Origin: Cylicocyclus nassatus
Lineage: Eukaryota; Nematoda; Chromadorea; Rhabditida; Strongylidae
Length of the DNA stretch: 64,000 nt
Assembly (NCBI GenBank): GCA_958299035.1
Contig: CATQJL010000112.1
Span: 56,959,140 to 57,023,139 of the forward strand
Reading direction: 5' to 3'
Position 1 is the first letter of the stretch. The number at the start of each line of letters is the position of its first letter. The notes under the pieces were generated by a model. That model saw nothing but the letters and a program-made list of their open reading frames with translations, was not told where the DNA came from and searched no databases. Both the position numbers and the translations under genes were made by a program. Shown here one piece after another: positions 21,457 through 31,899 of the stretch.

Positions 21457-24400
21457 GATATGCAATCGTGCCACGATGCCATGCCGGAGGAGCGATTTTG
21501 CCATTGAAAACATGAAGGACCGGCGGCGGTCCAGGAGTTCCCAAAGCCTCGCCGCCTTTCCTTGCAGGGGTACTTAGCACGCCCAAGGCGTCCTCGCACT
21601 TCTCAGACGGCTCCGCCCATTTGCCCCGCCCACTGGCTAATTTCATTGCGAGTTGTGCAGGTTCGGAGAATACTTCTCAAGTGTTATGGATGAATAATGA
21701 AGGATGGAAAACAGACTAGAGTTTATGAGATCTACCATTTGGACATGTTGCCTTTACAATATACGAACGCGAAATTTACTACTGAGAGATCTTTTGACCA
21801 TGATGCATTAGTGTGGGCATCACATTGTCAGAAAATTCCTTTTTCGACTTTCAGCCGAGATAAGTGTACATATACGTTTGGTTGAAAATATGTCTATTGA
21901 GCAAGTTGCAAGTGTCCCAAATGTCTGACGGACTTTCGACTTTTTGATTTTTCGGTCAGTTGGATTTTTCTAGTTTTTGGTTACAACTTCGTATAGCTCA
22001 AATTTAATGCAAATAAAGTACACATAGGATCACAGAATCTCTATAAAACTGAAAAAATATGACACTTAATGTCTATCTACTATACTTATTACATCGATGC
22101 AATAGTTTCGTCTAAATCAGAGGGAATCCGATAATTCGCTAAAATCCAAACCCAGATTCATGGCTTGTTCAAGACGTGAGTTTTGCCCTTCAAGATAGTT
22201 ACCCAAAATCAACTTTTCGTTGGCTATACTCAAAGACAAAGATACAGGCTTCTAAAGATTGCACTTGAAAGTTCGTAATTTTGAGTTTGGTATTGAATAG
22301 TAACAAAGTGCCGAAAGCATCCTCAAGAAATTTCTGGGATGGTCATAGCAATCTTCCGTACGTGGCAAGCTTTGACCTATGGTAATGTGGAAACACAGAA
22401 ACTGTGAAAAATATTCTTTTGCAGAAAATTACCTTCTTACCAAAAATATCACTCAGTGCTAACTTTGAGTACTGTAAGGCCTTCTCGGGTACATTGAAGG
22501 GTTTCTACTTATAAAATGCAATAATAAGGGAATTTACCTTCCATGATTTTCCACGAATTTTTGCATTTGCATATCTATGCTATTCCCGCACTCCGCAGTC
22601 TCCGAAGGAGACCAATAAAGGAGTAGAGAGATAGGCGGGGCTTGACCTCTGCGCGAAGGTGCGACGAGCCTTCTGGAGTGTGAATGCTTTTGCGAATGGA
22701 GGTGCTAGGAACTCCTGCGTCCCCTCCATCCTGTAGTATAGCTAACAAAAAGTTCGTACATGGACTGCGTTACTGATTCAAGAAATTATCTCTTCCAATA
22801 CATGTCAACTTGCTGTTTGATACCTAGGAGTTGTTCTAATATCGCCTATCAAACTATCCGATCACGGATATGTGTGGCACCTTTTTTAGCAATTGAATTC
22901 TAGGATAGTTGAATAATATACAAAGACTATTGACATCGTATCTTTTGTGCTTGTGTACTTTTTAATTTTTATACAGATCTTCTCTCTTCTATAAGCAAAA
23001 CGGCTGATCTGAATCTTGAGAATGGTTCGTAAAATTTTTGAAAGTTGTTTATATGGGTATGGAAATATACACGTTACATGTTTGTACTTACACTTAGAAA
23101 GATTTTGATTTCAAAATCCAAATAAACTTTGTAACATTTTTCTCAATTTTGAAGTTATGGACCTGCAAAGATTTGGCATCCCAGAAAATTTTAGAAGTGC
23201 CTGACTACTGCCACACACGTTTATTCAAAGAAAATTTTCGTCCCTTCCCCCTTCCGACGAGGAAATCCTGCGACCGCCACTGCCGACCAGATATAAGAAA
23301 TCTCAGTATTGGACCAAGCTAACACATTAACTTATCATCTTGACTCATTTAAGGGAGATTGTTCCGATTGAGAATAAGAAAGATAATGAAGAGCAGGGGT
23401 ATGTTGTTTGTGTGACATAACCATAGCCTTTTTAGAGGTAAGGGAATGCTTAATCAAGTGAATCTAACTCGGAGGGAAGTGTGAGTTACTCAAAAATCGC
23501 TGAACTCCTTTAAATCGGAAATAAACATATTTTGAGCGGTAGCTTTTTAGTGAATTTCAAATGTTGACAAATGCGTTCGAACACTTTTTCACCGCAGCGG
23601 AACTCATTCTGAAACTAAATGATATTCTGATGAGGCGATACACGGCTTCAGTAGAAAAGACGAAATGATGTCAGAATGAAAACAAAGCTAAGCGCAGAAA
23701 CCAGTTAAGCTGAAGAGGAAAGGCGAATGCCCACACTTAAAAAAGTCACTTCTTTGGTATTTGAGTTGGAAAAATATAGCATTTTAGAATTTCAATAAGT
23801 GACGATGCACAGTCCATTTTTAAATCCCACAAGATCACATAGAAAATCGCGTTTTTGTTTGATTCCTACGCAGACGCTTTTCTACATTTGAGAAAGAAGT
23901 AGAACTGGAGAATCACAATATATTAAGTATCCTAAGGCTTCCGAAAATATGAGAGAATCAGATATACACAGCTTCGCAAGTTTCATGGGAGATCGACAAA
24001 AACACGCGTCAGCATGAGGAAATAAATTTTTGCAATTGAATCAAGTTCATTCGTTCTGGTCCATCCCGATAACATCAAAATAGAAAAAAAACTAGCAATT
24101 CATACGACAATCGCGATTTTTAAAATGTGATTTCTACGACTGGATTGAAGAGTGTACAAGGAGAAAATTGTTTTTTTTTTAATTAACTGATTTTTACGGA
24201 ATCAATCGAAGTTGTCATTTCACCTACACAACCTAAAATGCTATCATGTTGTTTCATATGTCATTCTTCAAACTCGAGATTTGTTCAAAAAAATTTACAA
24301 TCGTTGATCAAATTTGGAAAATACTCTCAAATTCCAAGTACTTGCAAGATTCTATCACCACTACTTTTCTGGTTACAAAATATCGTATAACCAAAATCAA

Positions 24401-25372
24401 GACCAGAACACTGTTTTATTCAAGCTTTTGGCATTCTCTGCGATATGACAAAAATTCAAGGAAAAGAGCATTTTGCCATTTTTCAGCATATATCAATGAT
24501 GGATTATGCTTCATGCAACACTAGCTAAAGCACGATTTCCTTCTAAAAAATCTGACTTTCGAATAGCACGATTTTACCAATTTTATCAATGAAGGAAATT
24601 TTGAACATTCTCATATGTTTTGCCATTTAAGACGTATGACACAAGCAACAACTGCAAATCACTCTAACAGCTATAAACATCACAGCTTCAGCTATCTGCA
24701 CGACGTGTTCAGAATTCTGAGTAACAAGCTAAATTTGGAGTAGACGTTTCTGCACACAAGTAGGTTCTGAATATAGTCAACTAGCTTCTAGATTGTTTAC
24801 TGTTCAGAACGTGTAGAGCAGAGCGAACGATGCACGCTTGACCGAATGTGCAACGATGTTGAAGCATTTGGAAATGGTGCAAGTTCCTTAGAATATCGCG
24901 TCATCCACTCAATGTTATTTCCTAGGAACTTCTAGTTTCTAGGAATGAAACATTGAGAGCTTTCAAAGGAGTGTTTATGGCTTTTTTCGCCCACGTTCTT
25001 GAGTGTTTATGGGAAGCATGAATGCTTATTTTTATTATGTGCTTTTCTCTAAAAAAAAGACATTGAACGGGACGAAGGAGTGAGTGCTCTGAGCATAGCA
25101 AAATTTCAAAGGGATTACTGCGAATAATCCAATTTTCGATTCACCCTAGAACTTGCAGACTTTTGAAACTTTTCAGAATTTGAAAAATTTTGTAATACTG
25201 AGTTTTTTCTATCTCCATAGACGAGCTCTCCACGTCTTTTGAGTTTCTGCACCTCTAATGCTTCCATTAGAATTTTTTTCCTGCATCTCCATTAGTGGAA
25301 AACATGATGTTCAGCTTGCTTTTTTCTTACACAGATGATGCAATTACTCAAAGAATCATGAGCATGAAATGC
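21457..25372. other. Unit 1 spacer between B and A
   Basis: I see no gene. 21470-21650 is GC-rich (CCGCCTTTCC, CCGCCCACTGG blocks) and 22555-22735 is another GC-rich segment with AGGCGGGGCTTGACC. Both look like small repeats. CGACCGCCACTGCC at about 23270 resembles a transposon end. Poly-T/A runs and AT-rich sequence fill the rest. The same content recurs at 37926-41841, and the first part at 54395-56330. Confidence 0.4.
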
Positions 25373-25378
25373 TTTATT
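25373..25378 (-). terminator. Possible poly(A) signal of gene A1
   Basis: TTTATT on the plus strand reads AATAAA on the minus strand, about 490 bp beyond the gene A1 stop. Gene B has an AATAAA at a similar distance (35297-35302). A nearer signal cannot be excluded. Confidence 0.35.
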
Positions 25379-25863
25379 CAAAAATGTCACTAAAAATCCG
25401 CAAAAAGTCTCGAATAATCACAAAAAAATCTCATCAAAAAATCCCAGCAAAATTCTTTAAAAATGTGGCAAAAGCAAAATTATGTTTTCAAACTTGTGAG
25501 TGTGTCAAGCAAAATCTATAGGATCATCCGGCAATATTTTTAAGTTCGGCTCGAAAAATGCATGTTTTTAGAATACAAAGCTTGGGAAAAACTTCCAAAA
25601 GTTTCGATTTGATAATTTGACTCCTGCTAATTTTCTTGTAAATTTTTCTTGACTATGTACAAGAATACTCAGGGTCAGTGTTTTTTTACAGGCTCAATTT
25701 CTCAGAATTCGCATTACCCAAAATTTGAAAAAAAAAAACCCCCGAGCCAAGTACCACAACCACTAAAGCGAAAAATACATCCTTTCTGGACTACCTATAT
25801 AATTGTTTCTATATATCTCTACTACATATCTATCATTTTTCTTAGCACTTCGAACTCAAAAGT

Positions 25864-28026
25864 TCAAAAAGTATAGAATTTTTCGTTTTCGCCGATTCCA
25901 GCGATCCATTCTAGGACTTCCATAGTACTCTGGAAAGAAGCTCCATTGTTTCTAATGAAAACAAATGGTTTTCGACCCACAACTTTTCCGGGGAAGCTCT
26001 CATCCATATCACTGTTCTCCTGCTCTTCGTTTCCTTAAGACAGTCTTTCTCATTCTGAAAAATAAAAAAAGATAAAGTTTCGCTTACCAGGGTAGCTTGA
26101 ATGCATTAATAAACTCTGTTGCACAAATTTCTCAATGTGATCCTCTATCCGTGCTTTTTTAGGCTTGCAGAACCTAAAAATCAGACCTTAAACTTTCACA
26201 AAGCTATTTTTCAAAAATTAATAGTTACCTTGCGAATAATTCTTGATGTTCTTTGTACCCGCCAGACTGCTTGAAAGTGTTTAGAAGTGCTTTTCTAGTC
26301 CACTCTTCTAGAAAAGAATATCTATTATAGGTTATCATCGCTAATAAAGATTGGTACCTTTATCGGAATCATCTCTCAACCAAATCAGAAAATTCGCATA
26401 TTCTTCTTTTGGCGAATTACGACAAGATTGGGACTGTTCTTGCAGATCGGTCAACCACTAAAGCTTATGAGTTTAATTTAAAAAAACAACTCGAAATTCA
26501 AAAGTATTTCAACAGATCCTTAACGGAAAATTTTTCAGAAAACCAAAATCTTACCAGCCACCACGAAAAACTAACATTTTTTAGCCACCACTAATTCTAC
26601 GAAAATTCTACCGATTACTCTGTAAAACATTCGATCGACTTTGGCTACTTACTTGTAAGAATTTCGATTCTCATTGACAAGTAACAAAAGTTATTTCGTA
26701 TGCCTTATTTAAGTCCCTATGAATCTTTTTGCATATAAGTTATAGCTCCCAAAAATAAGTACCTTATAAGTAAGTCTCTCCACTCTATCTTCCAATTCAT
26801 CCACAGGTGAACAGACATGGCCGAGATCACATGGATTCCCGAAAAACTTCTCTCCGATCACCTCAAAACGGTAATTTATACAGTCAAATTCAACTAAAAA
26901 ACATTACCTTGATTGTAGTCTTCACTTTTTCATTCCAACACTTCAGACATTTGAAAACCTGATAGTCTAGGTTTGTCCGTTCATGGCAAAATACATAAGC
27001 ATTATCGGTTTCTGGAATGGAATACACCAGCACATCATGTCGTCCTTTCAAACTTACCCGTTTTATTCCTTTGAATCTCGGATGAGATTCAGTTTTTGGC
27101 GGTGCTGGAGGACCTGTAAGTTTATCACAAAGAGGAAATTTAGGAGGAGAAGAGGTGGGAGAAGCCTCTTCCCCGGAATCGGGTACAAGATCCTGTAAAA
27201 GAGGTGAAGGGCAAAGTGGTGCAAGGTTAGATTCTTTACTAGTGAGTGCACAAAAATCCTCTGATGGATTAGCCGGTTTAGATTTTTCATTCTGATGTGC
27301 AAGTGCAGATGGTGCAGTGTAATCGTCGGAATCTTCACTATACGGCGAATAGTATGGAGTTTCAGAATCGCTATTATAACGATGACGATGATGAAACAAA
27401 GGAGAAGAACGAGGTGAATCCTCTTCATCCTCATCGTAATCAGAACAGGAGAGAGGATCATAATCTTTGAAAGAAGTTTCAGAACCACTAAAATTGTAAC
27501 GATGGCGATGATGAAAGAGAGGCGAAGAACGAGGAGAATCCTCTTCCTCTTCATAGTCTTCCTCGGAATCAGAAGCATTTGCTAGAGGCGGCGAAGCAGG
27601 GCGAGGTGCAGGGATAGAGTCTTTTAGCCATGGATTACGAGAATGAATTTTTGAAAGCTCAGAACCTTGCATTTTGTACTTTTTAGGAAACCTGATCGAT
27701 GGTGGTACACAATTACCTACTGAAGTTTCACGAAGTGATTCACGAGAAATCGATTCAGAATTTTGAGAAGGCATGCAAGGAGGTTCAGGAAGGAATGGGT
27801 TTGGAGGTTCTATACGAGTTGGCAAAGGAGCTGAGGAGTGAGAATATACATTTTGAGGAGGGACCTGATAGAATTTATTTTTGTTAGCTGCATATGATAG
27901 TTTAATCGGATCCGGTTGAACATTTTGAGTTTTTGGATTCGGAGCAATTTGGAGCACCCGGTAAGATTTTCCAGAAGCCGAAGGAATAGGAACATTATCA
28001 ACGACCACGTACTTGAGGCAATTCAT
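25864..28026 (-). CDS. Gene A copy 1: Ser/Pro-rich protein with C-terminal Cys/His-rich module
   Basis: Six exons chain in phase on the minus strand: 28026-26908, 26861-26763, 26457-26358, 26307-26229, 26173-26088 and 26033-25864, about 550 residues. The first about 320 residues are low-complexity Ser/Pro/Asp/Glu-rich, with a duplicated block EDSPRSSPLFHHRHRYN at about 180 and 220. Then comes a conserved PRFKG-x-K region and a possible zinc module (FCHERT ... VFKCLKCW in exon 1, then NPCDLGHVCSP in exon 2). An ELEDRVERLTYKWLTDL helix and EEWTRKALLNTFKQSGGYKEH follow. The Cys/His spacing loosely recalls FLYWCH-type fingers, but I cannot assign a family. There is no signal peptide or membrane segment. 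Exon 6 uses an unusual TTAAG acceptor; using the nearby TTTTTCAG would end the protein at once. Gene B confirms exons 2-5 by homology. Confidence 0.8.
27012..27057 (-). other. Intron-like 46-bp segment within exon 1 of gene A1
   Basis: On the minus strand the coding sequence contains GTAAGTTT (from 27057) and ATTCCAG (ending 27012), 46 bp apart, the size and splice signals of a typical small nematode intron. Read through, it encodes VSLKGRHDVLVYSIP and keeps the frame. Removing it shifts the frame and leads to an early stop. Gene B has the same arrangement at 36984-37029. Confidence 0.5.
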
Positions 28027-28073
28027 GCTAAAACCAAAAAATTATGAGACTGAGGCTGCGTGCTAATTTCGCT

Positions 28074-28170
28074 CTTTATATAGTTATTAGCCAGCCCAAT
28101 CTAGGTAAAGGCTAATTATGTCGTGACATATCCATGCCCTAACGCTTTCTTGTTAACCGTCAAGGTCATA
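28074..28170 (-). promoter_or_regulatory. Gene A1 promoter: TATA box plus element shared with gene B
   Basis: TATATAAAG at 28082-28074 lies about 50 bp before the start codon. The 17-bp element TGACATATCCATGCCCT (plus-strand reading, 28124-28140) begins 42 bp beyond the TATA box, exactly as in gene B. AAGGTCATA follows at 28162-28170. Sequence between these blocks is less conserved, which argues for selection on the blocks. Confidence 0.65.
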
Positions 28171-30465
28171 TGTAACTGTGCCACGACGTCAGTGCTCCAG
28201 GAGAAATTCTGTCGCGTTGGACCATAGGGGCTGCAAGGGTATAATTTGCCACAAAAAATAATTTAGAATCAACGATCGAAGTAAATCATTAGCTCGTAAA
28301 TTTCATAGCGGCATTTTTGCATAGTGCCTTTCATTGCCCATGATTAATGCAGTATTTTACCGTATACATAAGCGATATTAGTTCAAGCGATACCAAGGCT
28401 CAAATATGGGAGTTTGAAATTTACAACTTTCTGTAGGTATGGGTTTATTTTGATCAAAAGTATAGATCATGAAACCCAAATAAAAAGCAAAACTAGAAAT
28501 TTCTAGATCTTTCGTAATAGCATCTGGTACTAAAACTTGAAGAAGCGAAACTTGAATGTTTGTGTTCAACAGGTACTGTTACCGCTATACGAGAAAAAAC
28601 AGGAAGAGTAATTTCTTTTTTTAAATATACCATTTCAATCGGATTCGTTACTTGAAGTGATTACAGAATTTTGAAATTCCGGTGCAAGATATTCCAGCCA
28701 AATAGTTACCAGACTTTTCAAATTTCGAACTGCAACGTATATTTTCGACAAGTTAGCCGAACCTTCATTATTTGTTATTGTAATATTATCTTTATGCTGT
28801 AAGCTCGTAAATATTTGGAGGAAAACTCGTCTACACCTCCAAGTGTGCTCTCCAAGTAAAAATGGCGGTTCTCTATCTGCGATAACCGTTCGGAAAAGTC
28901 CAAGGTCCCCACAAATGTTACGTCATAAACTCAAAGACATTTTTTACAAACTTAAGCTAATATTGAGGGTGCGATATGTGTTTGAAGCTTATCCATCCAT
29001 GTCATGATAGTTGGAGAAAAGATTGAAGGAGAAAAGATTGAATCGCTTTTCCTCTTGCACTTTTATTTTGGAGTTTCGCTCAATTTCGATAGTGCTGACA
29101 AAATTTAATTTCTAAACTTCAAAATATCCGAATCAAGGCTGTTGCTAAAACAGGACAGTTATAAGTGACAGGGAAAGAAACATTCATCGTATTTTAATAA
29201 TCGTTCGATTTTGAGCGTTTTTGTTAACCTCTTAATTAGGCTTCATCATTTTCCCCGCTATGTTTCAAGTCTCTTTGATTTTTTAATCGTATTCATCTAA
29301 TTCTCAGCATGTTTCTTTTTTTTTGCAAAATGGACTACCTTCCATTTGCTCCACTTTATTCTTTCATGAAATGAAAAAGTATACTCACATAAGAATTACG
29401 AACATAAGAACGCTTTATTAACAATTACTTTTAATCAATGCTCACATGAAGCAACTTCAAGTAGAGGCTAAAGACGCCAAAATCGTGGTTTATTCAAAAT
29501 TTCCAAAATCACAGAAAAATTCGACAACCTGAAAAAAGCAAAAGAAGGTTCTAAAAAAGATTTCAAAAAAATTCTACAGCTCAAAGTGCTGAAGTGCCGA
29601 ATGAGCACAATGCAAAATGCTAAATCCAGCAAATGAAAAGTAAGCTAAAGACATATGCGTGGCTTTTCTTGAATCATGACAGAAAATTATAATTTTTGCT
29701 ACGAAGGAATTTTGTCACTGCAATGGCCGTTAATACAGAGGTTTCAAGGAAAGAACGAAAAAAGTCGAGCTATACCAGGTATTTGAGAAGATCGTTTGCA
29801 GTATTGTCTCAGCTCACCGATAATCATCACTAATTGGCAGTGGCGGTGGGGACAAAAATTTCCAAATAAAAAAGCATAGAGTTAGCCATGCACTCCGAAA
29901 ATTTCTTCGGGATGCTTTACAAAATTTTTTTCTCGGGTCCATGACTGCGAAATTTCAGTAAAAAAAAGGGAGAGGGGGTGGCGGCGGGCACTCCCGTAAA
30001 AAATTACGAGGAATCAGACAAGACTCCAAAGAGGTTTCCATTAATCTGCAGCCTTCTGAAAGCTTGTAAAGCTTATTTTTTCCCTTATTTTTGACAACTG
30101 CGTGAAAGTAAGAGAATTCCAATTAAGATGTGGTTTTCATTCGATACTCGGCCAGCTCAGTCCTGATATTGCTTCATTTAAGCTGAAATAGGATTTGAAG
30201 TGAATTTCAGTAGCCCAGTTTTTCCGAACAAAACGGGATGGTCTGGTTTAAAAAATACCCATAAATCATTATCTTTCTCAAATTCACTCTTGAATATTTG
30301 CATGTTGTTTATAATGGAAAATAGACTAAAGACTTTCAGAAAGCAGAAAAATTGACCAATAAACTTCCGAATAAATAATTTTTTTCAAAACGATTCATTT
30401 GTAAATTGAAAAAAAATCCGAATGCAGTTCACTAAAAATTGCTGTGAGGACAGTGGGTAAGCTTC
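28171..30465. other. Unit 1 spacer between A and PLA2
   Basis: No gene seen. GCAGTGGCGGTGGGGAC at about 29843 is a fragment of a GGCGG-type transposon end. A G-rich stretch lies at about 29966-29995. Several AATAAA signals on the minus strand (for example TTTATT at about 29412 and 29488) could serve the phospholipase gene. The same spacer recurs at 44640-46934. Confidence 0.4.
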
Positions 30466-31782
30466 TTAGCACTTCTTTTTCGAGCTCGGCTTTGGATAAC
30501 GAGCCCAGCATCGTACAGCATCTAAGTCGCATGCGCAAAGTGCCTTCTCACAGTCGGTTTTTCCTAAATTATTGTAGATAAATTAGCGAAAGTCAATGGG
30601 TACCAATGACTATAATAACTGTCTATGAATTGACAAAGATGCTTACCATTACAAACAGCAGTATGATTGTTGCATTCCCACTTGTATGAATCCATGTACA
30701 ATCCTATGGTAGTACATTTCCCTCTTTTTGCTGCTCGATAGCAATCATCATGTATTTTGCAGCATCTGTGAGTGCCCTAATAATAAAGAGCTCAGAACTT
30801 CATAAACTTACTCATCAATCCCGTCTACAGTTCTGCCAGAGCCTAAAACTCCGCAATAACATCCGTAACCAGCGTATACCTGCAAGTAAATTTCTTCAGC
30901 GGCTTGGATATCCGGGGCACCTAATTCGCGGTTGAGTTAAAAGTAATGAGAAATTTTTGCTTCCCTTTTTGAACTTTCCTCAAATCTTGTGGAATAGTGT
31001 TAGAAGAGTACCCTAAGCTGTATTCAACGTGACTTGTCTCTCTCTTTCCAGCAGCCAGGCCGGCGATCCATTTGACTTCTTAGTCGTCGAAAAAATTCCC
31101 CAAATTTTGAGCCCGTCATTTGTGCTTTGAATGAGTTAAGCTAATCCTCAGAATTTTTACTTTGAGGTTTTCAAACAAATTCGATTGTACAAAGACAAAG
31201 CAGGTCCTGCTCAATGCAAATAGCTTCTCAGGCCTTTCAAAATTAACATGTTGAGGCTTTTTGAAATCATTTTTTAAAAGATTCGAAAATTTCAAAAATC
31301 GCTGAAAACAAAAATGCATTAAACCCTACAAACTAATCGGGTTTGGGAGCTTCAAAAACGGTTTATAATCAAACCTGTATATTGCAAAGTAACTGAGCAT
31401 TTACCCTTCAAATTACAGTAGTGTAGAATTTTTTGACACTTTTGAAGAAACCTTAAAATTTGAACGGCAAGCGCTTTGGGCTCAAAATTGCGCAGGTATC
31501 CGAGCGAATACGAAGTGATTTGATTGAAAATTATAGTCGTTGGAAAGAGAAAGAAAAACCGTGTAAGAAACCATTCAGAGCACTTGCCTGTCTAAATTCT
31601 ACCTAATTTTGAGAGTAGGTCTAAGAAGACACGAAAAGTTTTCATTACTCCTGACTCACCTAGAACAAGAAGCTTACCAGAGCACTATAACCGAGCTCGC
31701 ATTTGCATATTCCGCCAAAGTTGATCAGAGCAGCCTCCAGGCACGTAAGAAAAAGCACAGTCAAAATTATTCCGCTTTGCAT
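30466..31782 (-). CDS. Secreted phospholipase A2, copy 1
   Basis: Four exons on the minus strand chain perfectly in phase: 31782-31678, 30879-30812, 30765-30647 and 30563-30466, giving 129 residues. Residues 1-18 are a signal peptide (hydrophobic IILTVLFLTCL). The calcium loop reads YGCYCGVLGSG, the catalytic block is CCKIHDDCY (His48/Asp49 in pancreatic numbering) and the third block is CACDLDAVRC with the Asp99 equivalent. Fifteen cysteines are spaced as in small secreted PLA2s, which hydrolyse the sn-2 ester of phospholipids outside the cell. Length is normal for the family. Unusual: the loop position normally glycine 32 is leucine, which could weaken calcium binding. The gene is identical in the second unit. 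Closest known types are nematode secreted PLA2s (general knowledge, not searched). Confidence 0.93.
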
Positions 31783-31885
31783 TTGGTTCCACTTCGATAA
31801 AAGGACACTAGTAAGCCGTCCAAAGATATGTTAAAGGGTGAGGATTCGTAAAGGATCGAAAAGCATACTTTAGATTTTTACCGGT

Positions 31886-31893
31886 CTTATATA
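31886..31893 (-). promoter_or_regulatory. PLA2 copy 1 TATA box
   Basis: TATATAAG on the minus strand, about 105 bp upstream of the ATG. The A/B shared element is not present here, so this gene is probably regulated differently. Confidence 0.45.
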
Positions 31894-31899
31894 TCACAG

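Noticed and set aside
27063..27578. 171-codon hydrophobic frame on the minus strand
   Set aside because: Shadow of gene A exon 1 in another frame. The Leu/Ile richness comes from the Ser/Asp/Glu codons of the real frame.
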